A stretch of 64,000 bases of DNA from contig NC_092368.1 in NCBI RefSeq assembly GCF_030848805.1, positions 14,005,341 through 14,069,340 on the forward strand. Direction: 5' to 3'. Positions 42,258-57,786 of the stretch are shown here, piece after piece. The first letter of the stretch is position 1. The number at the start of each line of letters is the position of its first letter. The notes beneath the pieces are model-generated. The model was given only the letters and a program-made list of their open reading frames with translations, was not told the DNA's origin and did not search any database. The translations under genes were made by a program, and so were the position numbers. Source of the DNA: Temnothorax longispinosus (lineage: Eukaryota; Arthropoda; Insecta; Hymenoptera; Formicidae).

Positions 42258-43060
42258 CTCATGTTAGACAGAAAACAACAATAAGTATAATAAAAAATAT
42301 TGAACGAAAATAAGCGTTCCTAAGCGCGATCCGTCTTGCAATCTAATAAATCAATTAGTAGGATGAAATAATAAATAAAAATGTTAATCTCTTATTTCTA
42401 AACGAATAAAAATTATGTAAAAAAATTATTAGTCAAAGCAACACATATATAATTTTCAATTAACATTACGAGTATTTTTAGTCCATTAATTTCCATCTAC
42501 GCGCGCGCGGATTTCCAATCATCGCATCGTGGAAAAAAAAGAAGAGAAAGATGATAACAAAATGATTCCTCATTTGCTTCGTTTCCGGCTAAACAAGTCG
42601 AGTCGGATCATAAGCATGGTGCCTTACAAAGGTTATTGAAATATGTATGAAAGCATAAGCGCGCCATATAAGCAGAACAACGAACGACGTCCTTGGTCCT
42701 TGCTTGCCACGTATATATTCGTCTGGTCCTTTGAGTTATTATTCAAAGCGAATCGTAGGAGGGTCGCGCGGGATTAAGCTTCCTTTTACATGCACGAAAA
42801 CCTAGGTACAAGGAGACAATACCGGAACCTATTCTCTTCATCATACATCGTTCACCTCTCATGTCCCACCTCTTTCGTGTTTCGCGGACACTCGGTGTTG
42901 TCCTGCGATCACTACTAAAGGCAAACCCATTCTAAAACGTTAGCAAATTGAACGATCGCATATTATATTACTGTTTAATAAAATTAAAGTACAGTGGAAA
43001 AAGAAAAAGATAGATAGATAGATAAGTAGATAAAAAAATAGAGAGAAAAAGGGAGAGAGA
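42258..43060. other. Non-coding; short (GATA)n at 43008-43033
   Basis: Mixed composition. A short tagatagataga run with interruptions precedes the retrotransposon-like tail. Confidence 0.5.
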
Positions 43061-43160
43061 GATTGATTGATTGACTGATTGATTTTTATTTATGCCCTAG
43101 TCGAGACTTTAGGCAAATCATGAATAATACAAAGACAGCAGAATGATACAAAAACAAAAT

Positions 43161-43203
<43 letters not shown>

Positions 43204-43320
43204 TTCATTGATAAGAAAAGTATTAGAAAGAAAAAGAATTGGCAAAAAGAAAGGTTGGGGCTACAGGCGAAAGTTAGCCTAATCCCTAAATTCTAAGAGC
43301 AGATCTTTAGACAAGCTCTT
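43061..43320 (-). mobile_element. Probable 3' end of a 5'-truncated non-LTR retrotransposon
   Basis: Read on the minus strand, the sequence gcctaaagtctcgactaggg is followed by cataaataaaaatc and then repeated aatc units (43061-43084 on plus gives gattgattga). A 3' UTR ending in gggcataaata plus a short tandem tail is typical of insect jockey/R1/I-type non-LTR elements. The upstream part on the minus strand includes a (CT)n run and agcctaatc-like sequence, but no reverse-transcriptase frame, so only a 3' fragment could be present. Its upstream limit is uncertain. Confidence 0.4.
43165..43198. repeat. (GA)n microsatellite
   Basis: About 17 GA units inside the presumed retrotransposon 3' region. 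Confidence 0.95.
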
Positions 43321-44128
43321 GGCAGAATAGATTGCACTGACGGGGCCGTGTAGCAACGGTGAGAGAGAGGAAGGAAAGTGGTAAAGCTCAAGTTCCTAAC
43401 GAGACACGTCGTCCTCCGCCATGAAACGAACTCAGCCACCGTCGAAGCAAGCATGAGAAGATCTCCAACGATGCAAGTACTATGAAATACGAGTATGAAC
43501 AAACTAAAGTAGTGCGCTGACGCTGACTAATTATCAGAGCAGTTCCGAGGAATTTCGATCTCGGCATAAACATCGACAAGCTTTTGTTTAACATGGACAA
43601 GCCGTTATCAGAAAAACTCTCATTGTCTTTTCTGTCAATCACTGTGACGGTGCCCAAGTTACGCAGGATATCTCGTTAAAGAATAGAGACTCGATCGAGA
43701 CGTACACTTCGTAGAATGTCAATTAAATATTAGCGAAAAATGAGCCGGATACCACCTTAATAACCCAGTTAACTTTCTAATAGTAAAAATGACAATATCA
43801 GAAAAATAAAGCTATTAATTAATTATTAATACTATAATGGATACAGCATTGAATAAACGTGTAAACGTTGTGTAAACGTACGGTGGTCTTGCAATTAATT
43901 TCGATTTTTGAATACTTGGATTTCTTACATTTTTTTAATCTTGAATTTTTTTCGTTTAATGTTAATTCACATTTTTTTAACTTTTTTCACTTTACATTAA
44001 TTCTTAAAGTTTCTTAAACTTTTTCCTACGTTATCTATCATATTTTATTGTATTTAAGACACAAGTTCAATCTTTTAAGATTTATGACTGTATATATTGT
44101 TCTACTTATTTAGTATTATAGATTGCTA
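43321..44128. other. Non-coding sequence
   Basis: Overlapping minus frames at 43293-43502 and 43388-43657 are in different phases and unrecognised; they could be decayed retrotransposon sequence. AT-rich after 43740. Confidence 0.4.
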
Positions 44129-44847
44129 GATGCATTAAATTTTCGGCAAAAATGTTATTTCCGGGGCCCCTCAATTTGATAGGTGTATTTGACAGATCTT
44201 TCGCTGAGAAAAAGAATGCCGCAAACCACAATGCGCTACGATGCATATTATATAGTTTTCGAGATATCAATTTATATAATCTATCACATAGTATAATAAT
44301 ATACATAGAATTATAGCAGTGAGTGAGAGAAAGAGAGAGAGAGAGAGAGAAACAGTACACACGTAGGCGGGGGGTGAGGGTGAACCTCGGTTCGCGTGAA
44401 AAGTTAAAAACCCGTTTTTTCTTCTTTCGTCGCTTCGTATGAAAAGTTGCATTGTGTAAAAATATTTAATATCTGTAACAGAAATAATTTGTTATAGCAG
44501 AGAATAGTTAGGATGTTGAAAACCTCGTGACACCTCGTTTCGCGTGGAAAGTGTATGCGTGGAAGCAGTAGGTTCCGACCCCCTGCGGGGGGCTCCACTA
44601 GACATTTAGTGTGCCTTGCAAAGTATGTACATGTGTGAACTTTCTACACGTGGTAAATTGCAAACCCTATATAAAATACCATACAACAATAATGCTACTA
44701 TTACATTTAAAAATAAATATCTCAAAAACTGTGCATCGTAGCGCATTGTGGTATATGCGGCATTCTTTTTCTCAGCGAAAATCTATCAAATACACCTATC
44801 AAATTGAAGGGCCCCGGAAAAAACATTATCCCCAAATTTTCGACATC
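44129..44847. mobile_element. 719 bp element with about 130 bp terminal inverted repeats
   Basis: The left arm 44129-44267 and right arm 44717-44847 are reverse complements with only scattered differences. Shared blocks include tccggggccc, caatttgataggtgtattt, cgctgagaaaaagaatgccg and ccacaatgcgctacgatgca. The 450 bp between them holds a (GA)n run (44330-44351), a 21 bp direct repeat (acctcg.ttcgcgtg.aaagt at 44384-44404 and 44532-44552, 19 of 21 alike) and a GC hairpin with ccccc/ggggg stem near 44579-44591. Frames on both strands are just the arms read in opposite directions. No transposase, no obvious target-site duplication. It is a long-TIR MITE or foldback family of unknown type. Confidence 0.8.
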
Positions 44848-46026
44848 ACAACGACATGTAACAACTTAACAGCCCGTTCTATATATGTGCGCACACGCGC
44901 ATCATTCAATTTTTATTTACGAATGTTTCTTACGATCCAATGAACTTCCGACCTAAGCGTGACGTATTTTGAAAGCAAATTCATTCTTTACGTATGACAG
45001 ATCTCGCGCGAAATTCAATGGACGACAGAATACTTGTAATTGATGATCTTCCGCAACAACTGTTGCAACCGAGAGATCATGAGGTAGAAGCCAAAGCTTG
45101 ACCGCAAACAGACTGACCCAAGTTTAACGAGTCAACATTGAACCGCTCTCGATCTTGTGATCGATTTCTCTGCTACTCGCACTTACGTAATCGTTTACTA
45201 TATTAGACAATTACGTGTGTCATCATTTATCGCTTGAATATTTAAAATAATATAAATATAACTTAAAATTTAAGATATAATTTGACAAATACCAATATGA
45301 ATTTAACCTAGTCAATGTCTCTCAATTTCCTTTCATCTACAAGTGCCTTGACACAAATCAATAGTTTGGATTTGCTATGCCGCTTATGTCTTAAGTTCTT
45401 GACTGTGTGATTGGCTGATTTGCTTACTGCTTGAGTTCTTTTTGTGTACCTAACTCTTTGACGAAAGCAAACTCGATATCTCGTTAATAAAATTAAAATT
45501 AAACACTATCTTCTATAGGAGTATATGTAAAATCAATATTAAATATTTCTAATTCAAAATTTTGTTAAGATAATTAAAAAAAAAACTCAAATTTTAAGGC
45601 CAGGGATTCCACCTCCGGCGATATTTTTGTCGCTATCGACGTTCGCGCTGGAATTCCATCGCGATGTACGTAGGCATCCCTGACAAAACAGACATCGCGT
45701 CGCGCCAGTCGTTGCGCCGCGCCAGTCGACGGAGTTATGCAAACTTGTCGAGATTCGTTTGCCGAACGAGACGGTACGAATGTCCTCGTTATCAATGGAG
45801 CGTAACTCTTGTTAAGCCCGACAAAACACTCGACTCAACTCGACTTGACTCAGTTCGAGGCTTGGACTTCTCCTGTAGTTTCTGAATTTTGCGGACCGTG
45901 GCAAATGCCGTCGCTTGTGAAAGCACAACAGTGTACAAACCTTGCGATTGCAACTAAGGACCCTTAAATGATCAAACACATATTCAAAAGTTCCAGCAAT
46001 TAGAAAGTTCGATATAAGTGTATAAG
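44848..46026. other. Non-coding; GC patch at about 45600-45890
   Basis: The GC patch has antisense-overlapping frames (45574-45795 minus, 45664-45885 plus), unrecognised, and a tandem actcgactcaactcgacttg stretch near 45830. Nothing else is supported. Confidence 0.4.
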
Positions 46027-46062
46027 TGTATGTGTGTGTGTGTGTGTGTTAAGTGTGTGTGT
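46027..46062. repeat. (TG)n microsatellite
   Basis: Two TG runs separated by taag. Confidence 0.92.
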
Positions 46063-46367
46063 TAAGGAATTCTCACGTTTAGAATATAAGAATCTCCGAG
46101 AAGCACAATTATTCCGAATCACAATTTCCAAAAGGTGTTCCCGGCAAAAACAACCGTTTAACTCTCATCCAGCGACTGGCACGTAACTTTTGCAGCGTGT
46201 ACTTTAGCTACATATTTTTCGTGAGCTCTCTTAAACGTAATTTTTTTTCTGTCTCTCGGCCGCACCGGGAGTCTTGAGAGTCTCGGAACCTTGCGTAACT
46301 TGCAGGTTACAACCCCAGCCACATTCGGTATCGTGCTCGGTAGGATAATTATTATATCGCGAGAGCG

Positions 46368-46370
<3 letters not shown>
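46063..46370. other. Unique non-coding sequence
   Basis: No feature seen. Confidence 0.45.

Positions 46371-46410
<40 letters not shown>
46371..46410. repeat. (GA)n microsatellite
   Basis: About 16 GA units followed by imperfect purine repeats. Confidence 0.94.
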
Positions 46411-46411
<1 letters not shown>

Positions 46412-47364
46412 AAGACAGAAAGAGATATTACTGCTTGTAGTTGCGGTTGGTATTCGCGACGAAGTACAGGAAGGGGCGCAGCGCAAGTAGATAAAGCAAG
46501 TTACTCGCAGCCCGACGTCGTAATGTGGCCGCAACGCTCACTAAAGGCAAATTTACACGCTTTGCTCTGGATCATTATTCCTAATGAATCATCCGAAATA
46601 GAAGAGAAGCGAATTGCATAAACAGCTTCTCTACATATATACATATTATATATAGGTTAGTGTATGTGCGTGTGTAAATAAGTGGTAAACGGGATGTAAT
46701 CATATATCAATCGTTAACGTGTAAAATATGTCTAAAAAAGTAAATTACTGAAATAACTGGAAGTATCTCTTCATTTATTAATATTATATTTTACACGACT
46801 TCCACATCAATCAATTCAAGTGATCGTTGGGTGTAAAATACTTCAAAATATGTTTTCAAAGTAACGTGATATTTTACACATTGTTCACCTTAATTAATAT
46901 TAAAAATAAATGCTCATTTTTATACGCTTACTTCAATTTTCTATAGTACATATTAAAATGAAAAAATTTAATTTAATAACTTTTCGAAAATAACAGCCAT
47001 GTTGAAATTAAAAGTTAGGTCTGTATGTAACAAATAGCGATGTATATTATAACTTTCATAAAAATGAATTTTTCCACTGTATCACGAAAACGAAAATTAA
47101 ACAAATGATGCTGCCAAAGACCTCTTCTCAACTTTCTCTGGCCTTTCTATCGAAGACAAACAAGGAAGTTTGATATAGGTTCGCTTGACAAGCTTCCTAG
47201 ACGTGATGAAGAAATCGGATGTAAGAACCTGCGTTTTCTTTTTTTTATTTACTTTTCGTCGGTTTGATCTCGAAGCTGCGGGCTCGGCAAATATCCACTG
47301 TTTTCTTACAACTTGTTACGGTATAAGCTTTTTAGCAATAATATCAAAAAGATTAAAACGAGGT
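46411..47364. other. AT-rich non-coding sequence
   Basis: No supported gene. The small plus frame 47185-47367 ends at the hairpin below and is unrecognised. Confidence 0.45.
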
Positions 47365-47415
47365 TAAGTTGAAAACTCAAATATCCTGTTCAAGAATACT
47401 TGAGTTTTCAACTTA
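47365..47415. repeat. 51-base hairpin, perfect 16 bp stem
   Basis: taagttgaaaactcaa (47365-47380) and ttgagttttcaactta (47400-47415) are exact reverse complements. Pairing can continue into the centre (tat with ata, c with g, two mismatches), leaving a loop of about 7 bases. The form is that of a small hairpin RNA precursor, although the total stem of about 21-23 pairs is short for an animal pre-miRNA. It could also be a tiny foldback. No known miRNA sequence is recognised. Confidence 0.6.
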
Positions 47416-51295
<3,880 letters not shown>

Positions 51296-52633
51296 ACTAC
51301 TTTTAACTTATAGTTTCGCGATGAGTATGTATGTGCGCACGCGCGAATACGAATTACGAATGCGCCGCTAACTTTAAAGGTAAGTTTCAAAGTTGGCGTG
51401 CATAAATAATAACAAGCCCCATATCGCACAAACGCCTAGACGCCATAATATTTTCAGATTATTGCGCGTGTAAGTGAACAACTTATCCGCGCGAGCCCAA
51501 CAACGTATCGTGTGGTCTACTACAGTTCCTACATCTTTTAGATTTGCATCTATTAAATGTTTTTAAGGATTCTGAAATATTCAATTATTTTACATTTACA
51601 ATTACATATATTATATGTAATTAATTTCATTTATGTAATCTATAAATAGAATAAAAAATAAGTTACTAATAATTATATTTACTTTTATTTAAAAATATAC
51701 AATGTTAATAATTTTTGCTTTTAAAAATGCTAAGAAACGTATTTCTCTTTCTTTTAAAAATGTAATACTTGATTAAATATATATCAAATAAAAATTAATC
51801 AAAACTGCACAATATTGTTAGACACTTTATCACATTTTCTTATTATTAAAAATTTAGTTAGAAAGTAATTAAAAAAATAATTATTTTGTTGACTTAATAG
51901 AAATTTCATTCCATTAATATTTTCCAAAAAGATAAAGAAAGGCGCTTTAAGTGGAGGAGGGAATACAACTAAATATAGACAATCCGCTATTTCTACGACG
52001 AGACACGTTCGAGCCTGTGCTTCTGTATTCGTACAATCTCACGTTGCATCTTTACGATTATCGGTCATATTGTGATTCCGTGCAAGACAAAACTCATTTC
52101 TATCGAATATCCAATGTCGTTAAATCTGACAATAGTTCGATAAATATTGTTCATTTTGTATATGCGCATGCGTGTAGCACTAAAATAAAGGAACTAATAT
52201 TGTTCATATTGAATTTAACTCTTCCTCTGTGACGGCCAACATTGCGTTTACATTTTCATGATCATCTACAATAAATGTATATTTATAACTACATAAAATT
52301 TTATTCTGTTTTGCTTTTACTCACAGCTTACAGTTATGCATATGCTAAGTTTACAAAAAAAAATATTGCACAAGAATACTTCATACGCTGTCCAATAAAT
52401 AATTTATAAAGTGTCTTTGATATTTTCTCTAACTAAATTGGACATTCTCGTTTTATATTCTCTCCAATAATAATTAGCAACGATATATCAGTAAATAATA
52501 AAACATGGCGTAACAACAATAGCACAAATGCAACGAATGTTTCGCCGACTTGCATTTTTGTCTTTATTATGATCGCAATCAACGCAGAAATAGTTTGTTA
52601 ATGTACTATATCTGAATTCGGGAGCTCAAATGA
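51296..52633. other. AT-rich non-coding sequence
   Basis: A plus frame at 51951-52232 (93 codons) is unrecognised. Nothing else is supported. Confidence 0.45.
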
Positions 52634-52855
52634 GAGCGATGGCGGACAGATTACAAGCAGCACGGCTGGTCCAATGAGGTTGCAGCCCAGCGAGCACCTC
52701 GTCAGCGAGGATTGCGCCAGGCGTTTCATTTGCACTGGAGGGATGCTTTGGTAAGATGGAGTGGAACAGGCCGGAAGGTAGAAGCGGATAACTCAGGACG
52801 TGACGTCGCCGTAGCTCGTCTTAACAAGAGTTTCTGCAACGCTTTTCTCAACTAA
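52634..52855 (+). other. GC-rich open stretch with an internal donor-like site
   Basis: A frame with no ATG near its start is open from 52634 to TAA at 52853-52855 (73 codons), beginning ERWRTDYKQHGWSNE. At 52751 it contains GTAAGA preceded by ttg, a good donor match, so 52634-52750 could be an internal exon. There is no pyrimidine-rich acceptor upstream, which weakens the case. No family is recognised. Confidence 0.12.
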
Positions 52856-54998
52856 TCAGATTTAACTGCTTCTCGGAGGGGACCTTTTCGCAAAACCAAA
52901 CTACTCCTCTATCGTCAATTATTCGCCGCTGCAAATAATGTCGCACGAATTTATATTCCACTCTCTCGAATTCCGACGTCGCTAAATATTATTCAAATAC
53001 AGAAGCTAATTGGGAATTTGTTTCAAAATGGCAGTTCATGGCAAACACGAAGATTAACGCGATATATATGTATGTATATTAATTAAAGAGATTGTAATAA
53101 ATGTGTATATTAAAAGGTGAAATTGTCGCGTTCGCGTCACACGAGGGGGTCGATGGAGGTTCACCATCGATTCTCCGAATTGGTGCTATAATTTCGTCGT
53201 TAGTAGATTGTAGAGGCATTACCGGAAAGCATAGTCAAGCGCCTAATTCTCTGTGACAAGACTTCGCAATTATGTTCCCAGTTTCAAGGAAACATAGGTG
53301 CAGGGAAAATCGACGAAAGGACACTGGGGAACGTTAACGGCTCGAAATGAGCATCTAACAATGCGACAAGGAATAAGATGTACGTACTCAAGAGTAATAG
53401 TACCATTTGTGCAGCCATTATTGTAAGCCATCCCTTACTCGAAAAATGTGGTGAAAAAATTGCGTTTATTGGTGAAAATAACAGCCATTAAATCCCCATG
53501 TTTAAAGAATCCACCGCAGCATAACACGAGTAAATATTTAATAATTTGAAAACGTATTTTATATGTATTACGGGATTGCGTATATATTTACACATGCATT
53601 CGAAAACTTTATTCTAAAATCATAAATATGAAATAATCCAAATAACTAAAATTTATATTTAAAAAATAAAAATTATAGACAAAACAGATTTGCGAATTAT
53701 GTGTATTTGTCTGCGCATTTAAATGTTCCATCTCTTTCTTCTTCAAATTCTTATTTTCATAATGTAAAATTTATAATTTATAATCTCTAATTTTATTTAA
53801 TGTAATTCTAAAAATGTATTCGTGCTGTACCTATTTACCTGTTACGTCGCAATCAAAAGGTTCATATTTAAATCAGTTGATAAGCCGATTATTTCCAGCT
53901 CAAAAGAAATTTCAGCAATCATTTCTAAATCGCCTCACATTTGCCGAGATCACCGTTGCGAGAGTTCGGCCGAACTTTGCACGCGGCGAGATGATAAAAT
54001 AATAGAGATGTGCAAAGTTTTGTGCTGAGTTCGGAAAAGAGTAGTTCCTCAGGGGAGAGTAGCCCATTTTCATTTTAGATAAATCAAATATTAACGCGCT
54101 AGTGTGCGCTCAGAAATGCAGAGTGACACAGCCAGAAGTATCTAGATTCCATCGGAAAATGCAAAGTTGATGCTTATTATTTTTAAGTAGTACCTAACAC
54201 ACAAATCCCCAGAAGAATAAAAAACAGCAAATATCGTAAAAGAAAGAATTGTATGTACCTATTTAACATATACCTCATTTTTATATATTTATTTATCATT
54301 AAATAATTATACATTATATGCATACGTTTTATATAAACATTTATTTATAATTATTCTTTTCTCTTTTGTTAAAATATACTATTTATTACTGTTTTTATCA
54401 AGATCTTAAAATTAGATTGTCCTGGAGAAACATTTCTTAGAATATCTCAGAAAATAAAATAAAAAGTTTGTTAAATTCTGAATAAGACGTTTATTAACAG
54501 AATGTCAAGAAATCTTTTCTTCTCTCGGAGAAAAGAATGCTAATTGAGGACCACGCCCGTCCGGATAATTCAGATTTAAACGTGGCAACGTCGCGGCGGC
54601 ATAGTCACCCCCATATAGGGGGTGGCAATTTAATAAACGCGTGCTCACGGTGCTCACGTGACCCCAGGAATTCCTATGAAAGAGGCTACTTTGCCCCCAT
54701 TTCCCTCACTTTGCCTCACTTTACTTCAATTCTAATTCGTTAGAGCCTTCATCTAGTTTTCAGAAGGCACTTTGTATAAAATGTATTTCTTCTTTACACG
54801 CGTAACGTGTAAGAAAAAATACTGCAAAAAGATTAACAAGTCTTATACATATTTACATGATGATTAGGTTCTCATCCAAATAAAGACATACTAAGAAAAA
54901 GGAGTTCTATACATTCTTCTTCCAAAAATTACAATATTGTTTTTGTAATTACTCTTTGTACAAATCAATATTTAATTATTTTATTTTTTATAGAATAA
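52856..54998. other. Non-coding; GC patches at about 53130-53340 and 54540-54740
   Basis: Small hairpins occur: tcgatgg / ccatcga around 53150-53170 and caccccc / gggggtg around 54606-54625. Frames at 53814-54028 overlap in two phases. No gene is supported. Confidence 0.4.
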
Positions 54999-55252
54999 CT
55001 AGCTGGTTACCCGGGCTTCGCCCGAGAGTCGTTTTTCTTCAAACAACTTCATTTGTGTTTCAATATCCTTAATCGAAAAAAATTCCTTTATTAGTTCAGA
55101 TACCGATTCCCAAAAAGATCGGTAACAAAAAACTATACAGTTTATAGCACTCCCCGAGAAATTCTACCCCTATTTTATATACTTTTCGTAAAAATTCGGT
55201 CAAATAGTTTAAGAGTATAAAGAACAGACATACTATTTTATATATATAGAGA
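54999..55252 (-). mobile_element. Helentron/Helitron-type non-autonomous element, both ends present (254 bp)
   Basis: Read on the minus strand it starts A|TCTCTATATATATAAAATAG at 55252 and ends with a hairpin (cgggc, loop gaa, gcccg; 55012-55024), then ggtaaccagCTAG|T at 54999. A TC start after A, a GC hairpin about 10 bases before a CTRR end, and insertion between A and T are the diagnostic features of Helitrons; the TATATATA start is common in the Helentron branch. The interior (ttaccgatct, ggggtagaatttc) matches the insertion at 3.8-4.6 kb. It is too short to code for Rep/helicase. Confidence 0.8.
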
Positions 55253-57672
55253 TTATTATTTTATATATTTAGTCTTTCGTTGAATTACACGAAATAAATT
55301 GTATGTATATAAATTAAAAAAACATTTATTTGTAATAATAATAAGTAATAATAATAACGTTTACTAATGGCTCTCTTAAAAATAATATTTAAAATTTGAA
55401 AAATATATAATAAAAGTACAAAAAACATTTAGCAGTTTGTAAATGATTGCAAAGCAAAATACAAAAATATCAAAAACAAAAACTTGCTATACTTGTAACA
55501 AAAAAAATGTATAATGTATAACATAGTAATAATGAGACATTGTGCATAATATAAAAATGAGAAGTAGTTATTAAACTTGTTTTCAGAAAGTAGCTTTCCT
55601 GAAAGAAATTAGAATTATTTTCACTAAATAAAACTCAAAATCAGGTCATGTGGGCTATACGTTAAAAATTCAACGAGAATGCGACGCTTTATATTCGTCA
55701 AAAGTCGCAAGACATTCTCTACGTCGGGGTAACATCAAGCTATATACACGCGTGGAAATATGGGCACTTCCGGATGCCTCTCCTTGATGTGTATATATAC
55801 TTTGCAACGACATGCGTAACTGGAAACGGGAATACTCAGACGAATATAGTCGCGAGGAGTCGCCTGTTGAGACGCGAGTTAATTTCGTTGTGTACATATT
55901 TGTACGAAGGATGAGAGTCCACGGATGGATAACGCTCCAAGTTACACGCGATCGTATCTGAATATTTCGCCACAGAAGTACATCATGGGACAGGGATTAA
56001 GATATTTTTTTTAAAGTACTGAAGGTACCAAAATCGATTTATATATCTATATGTACAAGAAAACGATAATATTTTATGATTCAAAAAAGCTATCTTGTTA
56101 AACATATATATAACTCTTAAAAATTTTATTCAGATTCTTGAAAATTTAATAGCGAGATATTTTAAAACATAAATTAAATTATAAATTACACTGAATTAGA
56201 CGTTATTAAAATTGGATTAGATTGTTGCAGAAGTAGATTATACTAGATTTGATTATATTATATGGCTCATAAGCATTTTCGAATTAAAACCTCATCTTCT
56301 CTGGTTTTTCGCAACTCGACTTTTTCGCAAACCGAGTTGCCTAAATCTTAAATCTCTTTACGACCTTTTTATATGGTCATCCGAAGGATACACGCGTATC
56401 AATGACATCTATGCGCACGTCGACACGTCAAGTATTCAGGCAGCGCGAATATTCCGCGAAATGCTAGGAACGTATTATATTTCGCGTACCGAAACCGCCT
56501 CCTGCCCCCCCCCCCTTTTCTCTCTCTCTCTTTTCGAACCCCTTTCCATTCGCAGCGCTGCCGTTTTCCCCCAGTGAACAATTTCGCACGTACCGTTGAG
56601 TGTACTAGCCTCTGAACGTTTTATGGCACTTGCTTTATGTGTGTCCGTGCGTTTTTATCACTGACCATTTTTATGTTTTCATGCTCGCGCGCGCGCAAGT
56701 TCGAGATCAAAGTTTCCCTTCGAATAAAAAAAAGGGGGAAATCGCAATATTGCGGTCGAGGATAAGGACAACCTCGAATTCGTGAATTTTATCTTTTCTA
56801 TTCATCTCTCCATCTCTTCCCATTTTTTTTATTTGAGCAGTGGATTAATAAACTGAAAAATTAAGAAAGCAGATACGGTTTAGCTCTCTAAATTCCATTT
56901 AACTTTGAAAACTGTAATCTATATATATATATATTATATATATATATAATGTTGATAATTTAGCTAAATGTAGAAATAATGTGCAACAATCTTTATAAAA
57001 TTCAAGTCAAATATCAACTTCTTCGATAAAAAATAGAAAAAAGAAATAGTACAGAGTTGTACTATATTATTCACTCAAAATATCAAAACTTTTAATCGGC
57101 GATTACACTATTATTTCGGAAATCGCTTTTTCCACCTTTCTTCTTCACGAACGACATTTATCTTACAAGGACTTTTCGTTCATTAGGGGGGAAAAATCAA
57201 CAAAAAGCAGAGGTCTTAAAGAGCGGAACAAGAAAACATTCGACGACGAGTAGTCAAGTCTTCGCCATATTGCTGGTGCACGTGCACGACATGGAACTAC
57301 CGGTGGAACCCGGCGAGCCAAAAGTATAACCATAAATTTCGAACGGTTAATATACCGAAGCTGCACCACGTCCCCGTACGGGGATTTCTTTTGCTTCGTC
57401 CCCTTTTCCCCATTGCCTGCACCAATGCGCGGCACCAATAGCAATAGAAAAGGTCAAGCGAATTACGAAGTACGAATAAAGCGAGCGGTTATGATTGCGT
57501 TACACCAATACCTTCAATTAGAGTATGTTATTTGAAAAGTCTGCTTGCATTTACGCAACAATGCGGAAAATTGGATTAATCGTCGGTACATGCGGACTTC
57601 CGACATATTCGAAGTCCTCAGAAAACTCCTGCACCTTTCCACGAGAGCTTCTTATATGTGTCGTTAAATTTT
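55253..57672. other. Non-coding; GC patches at 55670-55960, 56340-56580 and 57160-57480
   Basis: AT-rich DNA with three GC-richer patches. Minus frames at 55670-55897, 56399-56581 and 57163-57444 are unrecognised. A (TA)n-like palindromic run is at 56918-56949. Confidence 0.4.
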
Positions 57673-57786
57673 TCAATTCGATACTTTAGTGTGATTACTC
57701 CTAAAGGCATCAATATACATAATTCTATATGTACCTATATTGCCTATATTGCCTTTAGGAGTAACCACACCAAAGTACCTAATTGA
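57673..57786. repeat. 114 bp foldback
   Basis: The arms 57673-57709 and 57750-57786 are reverse complements with few differences; the core is ttactcctaaaggca / tgcctttaggagtaa. The inner 40 bases (caatatacata ... tatgtacctatattg) can also pair with a small bulge, so almost the whole segment folds into one long hairpin. It is either a MITE remnant or a hairpin-RNA precursor. Confidence 0.75.

Noticed and set aside
44106..44943. Two similar small proteins on opposite strands (sharing HRSALW)
   Set aside because: They are the two arms of the inverted-repeat element read in opposite directions, not paralogous genes.
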